Of a DNA stretch of 64,000 bases, positions 56,131 through 64,000 are shown piece after piece. Position numbers and translations under genes: made by a program. Below the pieces are notes generated by a model. That model had not been told where the DNA came from. It did no database searches and was given only the letters and a program-made list of their open reading frames with translations. The DNA comes from Atherix ibis (taxonomy: Eukaryota; Arthropoda; Insecta; Diptera; Athericidae), in contig OY282609.1 in the NCBI GenBank assembly GCA_958298945.1, positions 11,762,326 through 11,826,325 on the forward strand, read 5' to 3'. The first letter of the stretch is position 1; each line of letters opens with the position of its first letter.

Positions 56131-59100
56131 AATAATAAACAAAATTAATGAATTCATCTTTAGTCTAACTTTACTTTTTGGTTAAATCATCTTGACTTTT
56201 TTTGGATCTAGAGTTATGAGAACTTTGTGCGTTATAATATTGTAGTAGCCTGACGATAGTGGAGGACTACCTCCAGAAAATTCCATGATCCGACGACGCT
56301 TTGTCGAATAACTGGCAAAAACCTCGTACGATTTTTATACCTCCCTCCTGATTTCCTATTTCCTCCCATTTTGCTTTAATAGTTTTTTATTTTTATTTAA
56401 ATAATGTGTTCTATATCTCATTATTTTTCCCACCCTCCCATGGATAAATTAACACCTTTGGATGTCACCATATTCCCCTATATGTTTTGGCATGATTTTT
56501 TTCTTATTATGGTAGGAGTGAGAGCAGCACTTTGAACAAAGTTCGAACGCCCTATTATCACCGTATAAAGCTAGCGACAAATCGTATTCCTCCTGAATTT
56601 AACATTCATTTTAAATTCCAAATTTTAATACCTTCCTTTTACCATCCAACACCCAGGAATTTGTTTAAGAATCGCCCAGATACCATAACAGTGTACCTAG
56701 AGTTCGGTTATTAATCAATTAAATTGATTTGTTAAAATCACCTTCGCAACATTTGGAATGAACCATAACGTTTAAAACCCCCTTTTTGGGGGTAAACATA
56801 GTTTAAATATCATTATATCCGGTAACAAAAATCTCCTTTCAATTATTCGGATATAATTTAAATTTCTACATCGATATCAAAAGTAACGATTTTTTATATT
56901 TTACTTAATTTAATTATATTGAATAGATTTTATTGCAGAAACATAAAAAAAACCCGCAAACTTTGGTATAAATTAGTAGAATGGCTTGTAGAACAGTTGA
57001 CATTTTCACTCTGTCTCTGGTAAGTGTAGACAATTTAAAGTGGCACTTTGTCGATATCGTAAAGCATATGTATATACTATTTTACGATATCGGCGAATTA
57101 AAATTGTTTGCGTCTCCACTTTTAGTTAAGACACACAATATTTAAATTCGCCCGAACTATCAAAAAATATAAAAGTCAATATTAACTGTTATACTATTCA
57201 GAGTATAGCATAACAATTAGGCCAACTTAAATATAATTTTTGTTAATTGTATTTTAATTTTTCAAAAGAAAAAAGTTTTCGCAAAAAAGAGTTTTATATT
57301 TTTTTTACGGAAAATTATTTTTACTGAAATTTTGAGTATTTTTATATTTGAAATAAATTTTATTTGATTGTAAATTTCAAATAAATTTACTTTTATTTAT
57401 TTTTAAATTCAAAAAATAATATTCAAACAGATGACTTTAGGGATATTGGAACTTCGTACTGATACTATTGAAATCTGCACTCCTGATACAAAAACGATTC
57501 ACAATAAACTATTTGAAAGAAGAGAAATTTTTTTTTTAGAGAGTAAGCATATTAATTTTCCACTAATACAGCGCAATCGCAATAATTTTACCCCATTTAT
57601 AGTGACGTAGCCTGCTCCCCAAACATCGAAATACTGATAATGTGTCTGTGGCCGCAAACTGGTGTTTTCAAAATTGGAGATTTGTCAGATAGAAAGAAGA
57701 GAATCATCACGTTTTACAGCAAAATTGGCCAGACATAATAATTTATAAATCCTAGTTGTACTCTTAACGCGCCAGTTGGCGAATTTCGATTTGAACTAAA
57801 ATGATTTTTATGATTACGATGCGGCAACTTTCTGTGGTAATTAAGAAATTTTATTAGTAATGAAAATTAAAAGCGAAAGTAAAATGTTGTATGTTCAATT
57901 AATTATGAATATTTCATGTGTGCTCGGTACACATTTTCAAAATGGAAGATGTTAGCAAAATTTTCTATTTGAATTTAAAGTTAACTGAAGGCAGGCACTA
58001 TTAAGAATTCATATTAACAACTACAAGTATTGTACTAAAACTACATTATTAGTTGAAGATTTTAATATTACTAAAAGTATATAAGATTGAGTATGCTGTA
58101 ATGTAAACTTGAAATTACTTTTTCCACTTAACACTTGTCATAATTTTCTCGAAAATTTCATGTTGCAAGATTTTGTGGTTTTCTTAATCAAAATTCAAAG
58201 TTTCGAGCATTATTAGTATTATAAATTTTTATCATAAAAGCTCGAAAATAGTTTCCATTCTATTCTATGTGAATTGTGGTTCCCAGCTGAAAATTCCCAT
58301 TTAGTAAACTATAGTGAAATTATGATTGTTCTTAAATTCCGTTAAATATTTAATTGAATAGGAAGTGGAAAGCTGCTATTTTAATTCTAAGTAATATTTT
58401 GAGGCACGTAAATTCTTTGTAACAAAAAATAATTATTCAACGAAATTAAGATGGCTTTTTAATTGTACTAAAAATATAGGATCAAATGTAAAATTAATCT
58501 AAATTTAACGACCATTTTTAAATAAGAAAATTTAAAAGAAAAAAAAATGTTATTAATAATTGATTGATTATTGATATTTTAAAAGTGCATGCAAGCTTTT
58601 CAAGAATATTTACAAATTTTTTTTTATCTCTACTTTCAAAATTGTATAAAGTTAATTCCACACAAAAAAACTATGAGACTCTTGAAAAGGTAAAAATTTG
58701 CAAAATGAAGTGCGCTCTTCAAGCTTAAAATGTTACTGGCCAGAAGGCATATGTTTTTGCATATGCACTTACTGATATGGTAAGGGTAAATACGGAATTG
58801 AATAAAGCAACGATAACGATTATATTGCAAAATGGGGGGAATTAACTGTAACTTAGCTTGGCTTATTACAACCCCTATAGTACGCTGCCATCAAATTCGC
58901 CTTTTTCATTTCACTTGGCAATTTCCTGCGGCAGCACCGTGATTACTTTGAACAGCAAAGAGACGAAAGGTACACATTTTCTCCCTAGATTTTCAGTTTT
59001 GTCGGCAAGCCTTCATGATTCCAAACAGATTTCCTTAAATACAATATTTACTAATCGGAAAGAAGTCTTTTCCAAGAAAAGCGGATTTTCAAAAGATTTT

Positions 59101-59550
59101 TGTCTTTGTATTTTTTAGTAACTGATATTTTCATCATTTATTTTAAATTTTTGTATAAATTTTTATCATGTTGCAATGGTTACGAACATTTTTATTTTAA
59201 CCGTTTTTTAACAAAGTTAAAAATATTTCACTTAAAGTATTCAATATAATTTTTAAGGCGAAAAAGTAGTATTTTTTAAAGACATTATTCATAAATTTAA
59301 AGAAGTCTTAATCCGCACGATCAATTTCTTTTATATTTTGCCTTTAACGTCTAGAATGGAAAATTGGACTTGGAATAATTCCAGAAAACTAGTTGACGGA
59401 ATAAAAGTATTGAGAAATTTGTCTAATATGAGCAAATTGATAGTGTTTAGGGTATAATGAGTGAAATGCAAATTTAAGTGGGCGATTTATTCTGTATTGT
59501 CTGTTTAGCCTTTGACAACTTACAAATAAATAACATCTAAAATAAGTAAA
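56131..59550. other. Unrecognised AT-rich region with GC-richer patches
   Basis: Patches at 56230-56720 and 58850-59000 are less AT-rich and have an open frame each (56532-56714, 58858-59118), but no family resemblance. A hairpin GTTTAAAACCCCC/GGGGGTAAAC lies at about 56770-56800. An imperfect inverted repeat spans 57018-57128 (see separately). They may be remnants of unknown transposons. Confidence 0.35.
57018..57128. repeat. Imperfect inverted repeat, MITE-like
   Basis: The inner arms TCGATATCGTAAA (57051-57063) and TTTACGATATCGGC (57080-57093) are nearly perfect complements. The similarity continues outward (TAAGTGTAGAC on the left against TAAAAGTGGAGACGC read backwards on the right). This suits a small foldback or MITE of about 110 bases. 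Confidence 0.5.
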
Positions 59551-59551
59551 A

Positions 59552-61074
59552 TTTTACTGAATATTTTTATTGAAATTTTTACTGAACATTTTTATTGAAA
59601 ATTTTTACTGAAAATTATTTTGACTGAAAATTATTTTTACTGAAAATTATTTTTCCTGAAAATAATTTTTACTGAAAATTACTCTTACTGAAAATTATTC
59701 TTCCTGAAAATTATTTTTACTGAAAATTATTCTTATTGAAAGTTATTTTTACTGAAAATTATTTTTACTGAAAATATATTTACTGAAAATTATTTTTATT
59801 TAAAATATTTTTACTGAAAATTATTTTTAAGGAAAATTGTTCTTACTGAAAATTATTTTTACTGAAAATTATTTTTACTGAAAATTATTTTTACTGAGAT
59901 TATTTTTACCGACATTTTTTTACTGATAATTATTTTTACTGAAAATTATTTTTACTGAAAATTATTTTTACTGAAAACGATTTTTACTGAAAATTATTAT
60001 TAATGAAAATTATTTTTACTGATAATTATTTTTACTGAAAACGATTTTTACTGAAAATTATTATTAATGAAAATTATTTTTACTGATAACTATTTTTACT
60101 AAAAATTATTTTTACTAAAAATTATTGTTAATGAAAATTATTTTTACTGAAAACTATATTTACTGAAAATTATTTTTATTAAAAATTATTTTTACTGAAA
60201 ATTATTTTTACTGAAAATTATTTTTACTGATAATTATTTTTACTGAAATTTATTTTTACTGAAAACTATTTTTACTGAAAATTATTTTTACTGAAAATTA
60301 TTTTTACTGAAAATAATTTTTACTGAAAATTATTTTTACTGAAAATTATTTTTACTGAAAATTATTTTTAATGAAAATTATTTTTACTGAAAATTATTTT
60401 TACTGAAAATTATTTTTACTGAAAATTACAATATTTTTACTGAAAATTATTTTTACTGAAAATTACAATATTTTTACTGAAAATTATTTTTACTGAAAAT
60501 TATTTTTACTGAAAATTATTTTTACTGAAAATTATTTTTACTGAAAATTATTGTTAATGAAAATTATTTTTACTGATAATTATTTTTACTGAAAATTATT
60601 CTTACCGAAAATTCTTTTTCCTGAAAATTATTCTTAATGAAAATTATTTTTAGTGACAATTGTTTTTACTGAAAATTATTTTTACTGAAAATATTTTTAC
60701 TGAAAATTATTTTTACTGAAAATATTTTTACTGAAAATTATTTTTACTGAAAATTATTTTTACTGAAAATATTTTTACTAAAAATTATTTTTACTGAAAA
60801 TTATACTTACTGAAAATTATTTTAACTGAAAATATTTTTACTGAAAATAATTTTTACTGAAAATAATTTTTACTGAAAATAATATTTACTGAAAATAATT
60901 TTTACTGAAAATAATTTTTACTGAAAACTTTTACTGAAAATTTTTACTGAAAATATTTACTGAAAATGTTCACTGAAAATTTTTACTGAAAATTTGAACT
61001 GAACGTTTTTACTGAACATTTTTACTGAACATATTTACTAAAAGTTTTTACTGAAAATTTTAATTGAAAATATT
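59552..61074. repeat. Minisatellite, about 95 copies of a 16-bp unit
   Basis: The consensus unit is ATTTTTACTGAAAATT. Most central copies differ by zero to two bases, while copies at both edges are shorter and more diverged (for example TTTTTACTGAACA, 13 bases). Local higher-order structure is visible. A block of four units (64 bases) marked by GAAAACGA at 59977 and again at 60041 is duplicated, and a TTACAATA variant recurs near 60426 and 60463. There is no coding frame and no relation to the flanking sequence. Confidence 0.97.
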
Positions 61075-64000
61075 TGCTACAAAGTATCTTTAAAACCGAT
61101 GCAACATTATTTAATATCACCGTATTAATCGTACGATTATAGAATGTAAATCATGTTGTTGGTGGTTACGGTCAAGTCCAGCTGTCGAGACTACAAACAT
61201 TAATAACGTAGCTTACACAAAATTTTGGTTGGTAGCGTGTAATTTTAAACGTTTTAATACATGAGCGCCTATTGTATATAATTTTATATGAAATTCAAAA
61301 ATAGGCACCACTTTACTGTTAACTACAATAAATACATAATTTTATTTGTAGATTTTTGAGAAGATTTCCCGAATTTAAGTATCAAACAATTTTACGGTTA
61401 ATAGCATAATATTCCAACTACTTCCTACCGTTTTTACAGATTTGTTGTCATCGTCACCACTAGTATAATAGCGTTAGTCTGTTATGTAAAAGCATATAAA
61501 ACGACGATGAAAGCTCTACACGCGATTTTACTATAAAAAAACCATTCATTCCATGCAAGCTTGAAAACGAATAATTTGTTATGTTTTCTCCTTTTTTTTT
61601 GTTAAGAGAAATACAATTTGTATTTTTGTTATTTTTATTCTAGAAATAAATAAATTCCATCGTGACCATTGACCAATCCGATAAAAAAGGTTATCACGAT
61701 GAGAGATTAATTGAATTAATGAGCGAAATAAATTCAAATTTAAGTGCACTCAAATGAATTTTTACTTATTCAAATTAAATTTTATGAACATATAAATTTA
61801 TGTTAATTTTTTTGTATTCTCTTAATGATTATTTTCACAGTTTGAAGTTAATTATTTCATCAGAATAATTCCATAATTTATTTGTTTTTATTTCATTGTA
61901 ACAGAAAAAAAATTGCAAATTTGATTTGATAACTTTTTTTTTGATTTTGCAAATATAAATATTTTAATTTTTACTATTTTTTCCATATTTTTTTTAATGT
62001 TACGTTTATGATAAATATAAATATTAATAAAAAAAGATTGTTAAATATTTGAAATTTTGTACTCGGGTAAAGGACAGCAAGTATAGCCTTATATTTTTAA
62101 TTATGATTATGTATATTTTTTCCAATTATCAATAGTTTATTTTTAAGGTAAAAATATAAGTTTACTATTTGCAAAAAATATTATTGAATAAAATTGAATT
62201 ATGAATAAAATGATTAATCAATTTAGAACCTCTCTTCACAGATTTATTATCTTCTGAAATCAAATTGAAAAAAAAACCAAAGGCTTCAAATATATCCGTC
62301 ATCTTACTTACTTGAGTGATTTTGTAAAAAAAACGTGCACTTTCTTCTTTACAAGAAAAAATGCATTTGCGTCGGATTTTTCTTATTATCCTTTATTAGA
62401 GATCCCCTAACAAATATTCAACCATTTTCTAAGCACTCACATTGTGGGGTTTGTTTACAAAATAAATTGTGATAAATTATTAAATGCTTTCAACTGAAAA
62501 TAATCCCATAAAATGGAAGAGGAGTATAACTTTGAAATGCTATTAACAGAATTATTGATTTATTCCTATTTATTCCTATAAAGTACATGTTTGCACTTTT
62601 TTGGATATAATTTTTTTTTGTTGGTAAAATAGAATACTAAAAATTTACGAAAATTCAGTATTTTATATTCTTTATAAATTAATAAAAAGCAGTTGTGAAT
62701 AGAACATGGTATTGAAAAATCGCCTTTGATGTAATATTATCTGTTCCGGTTAATGTGGGATTTTTTAATAAATCTGAGAGTATGGAAGATTAGGCAAAAT
62801 TCTAAAATCCTGTAAGAATAGTTAAGATAAAAAAATTGGAAGGATTTTAAGAATTAAAGCATTTTCATAATAGAAGTTATAATAAAATTGAAACCTTAAT
62901 ATGAAAATGTAAATTTTTTAAACTTTTCAAATATCATAAGATATTCATTAAATCGTAAAACAAAAACAACAAATAATAATAGAAAAAAAAATAATTTAAG
63001 GATATTTTAAAATGAGATCATTAGGTATGCACATAGTCTTAGTAATGATGTTGAAATGAGACTTAGAAAAATTGTACATACATGAATTCTAGGTATTAGT
63101 AAAAGGATTTCTTGATGCTCTATGCTGGCTTGTTTCCTCATTTCAAAGTATATTATAAAGAAATAATCCTAGGATGGATTTAATGAGCTTAAAATGTAAC
63201 TTTATCATTGTGTGAATTATATTCATCGTTTCTGTTTTTGATATGCTATTTATGATTAAATATATGGTCTTATGATATATTTATAATTAGGTAAAAATAT
63301 GTGATTCTTTTAGATGAATATTATGTAGGCATGTGGGTGAAACATAAATGTTAGAAATAATTATTCAGCTAGGATATACACTGTTACAGTGATAATAATT
63401 GCATATGAACATCTATATCTTTATTAATTATACAGTGGAGTTCCGTTAGAACTTTCAAAAGATTTTCCCTAGCAGGAAAATTATAAATACTAAAATATTT
63501 TACCTTACAAGAAAAATGTGTAATTTATGTTAGTAAAAAATCTTTACTCTCTTTTTCAGATGATATGTTATGAAATAATTAAAAAATTTAAATGCAAATA
63601 ATTTTATTAATAATGAATCCTTTCTTTTTGTTATTCAGGAAAATATTTTGCAAAATAAAAATGAGTAAGTATACGAGTAATTTTCCCTTCTTAGATAAGC
63701 CATAAATTATGTCAAAATATTTACAAATTATGTACAAACTTTTTCAGATTAAATAATACCTTATTTATATTTTCAACTTTGTTAATTAATGCGTATCAAA
63801 AAATTTTGCTGTGTTGACACCCGTATATCCTTAAAGGTTTTCAAGAACTATTCTTAAAGACACATGTAAGTACAAAAGTATTAATTTCCTTGATTGGAAT
63901 CTCTTAAACACCCTTCCAAATAATGCATTTCAATTTTGATAATTTACTTTGGGAAGTAGTTGTATCGGAATCGAAATCGGAAGAACTGAATTTACATATT
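61075..64000. other. AT-rich sequence without recognised features
   Basis: No exon, RNA gene or transposon is recognised. A slightly less AT-rich patch lies at 61140-61230. Confidence 0.45.

Noticed and set aside
59552..61074. CRISPR-like array
   Set aside because: The repeats are directly contiguous 16-mers without unique spacers in a eukaryotic genome; it is a minisatellite.

Overview
The window is a very AT-rich piece of an insect nuclear genome, almost certainly a fly (Diptera). It has spliced genes with short GT-AG introns, insect core promoters, and many dead DNA transposons of insect type (mariner, Harbinger, a Tc1/mariner-type DUF4817 family) plus Jockey-type retrotransposon tails. 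The genes are sulfotransferase, DAXX-like, kynurenine formamidase, TRM6 and PHF5A. As far as I remember, these are also close neighbours on Drosophila 2L, which would fit a fly other than Drosophila.

Layout. At 0.7-7.3 kb two intronless M13 (neprilysin-like) secreted peptidases stand in tandem. From 7.3 to 14.7 kb there is only AT-rich DNA and transposon wreckage, including a near-perfect palindrome at 11.9 kb. The first coding exon of a Golgi carbohydrate sulfotransferase lies at 14.7-15.4 kb (minus strand). A Harbinger remnant lies at 16.6-17.8 kb. From 18.5 to 27.1 kb is a dense housekeeping block: DAXX-like histone chaperone (+), kynurenine formamidase (+), TRM6 (-), PHF5A (+), a centromeric histone H3 (CENP-A/Cid-like, +) and ribosomal protein S21 (-).

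From 30.6 to 52.7 kb runs an ANKRD29-like ankyrin-repeat gene (+) of 302 codons in six coding exons. Its 13.2-kb first intron holds an antisense, two-exon, membrane-anchored NIM-repeat (Nimrod/Eater-like) gene. Its 7.1-kb second intron is largely transposon debris. Beyond 52.7 kb are a Jockey tail, a mariner inserted in another mariner, and unrecognised AT-rich DNA. A 1.5-kb minisatellite of a 16-bp unit (59.55-61.07 kb) follows, then featureless sequence to the end.

The most notable object is the centromeric histone at 25.5 kb. It is intronless, and its tail carries about nine 8-residue units of SPKGK/SPRGK type, which resemble minor-groove-binding SPKK motifs. It sits 4.5 kb from a DAXX-family H3-variant chaperone that itself has SUMO-interaction-like motifs at both ends. 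All family assignments are from reading the translations by eye; no database search was run.
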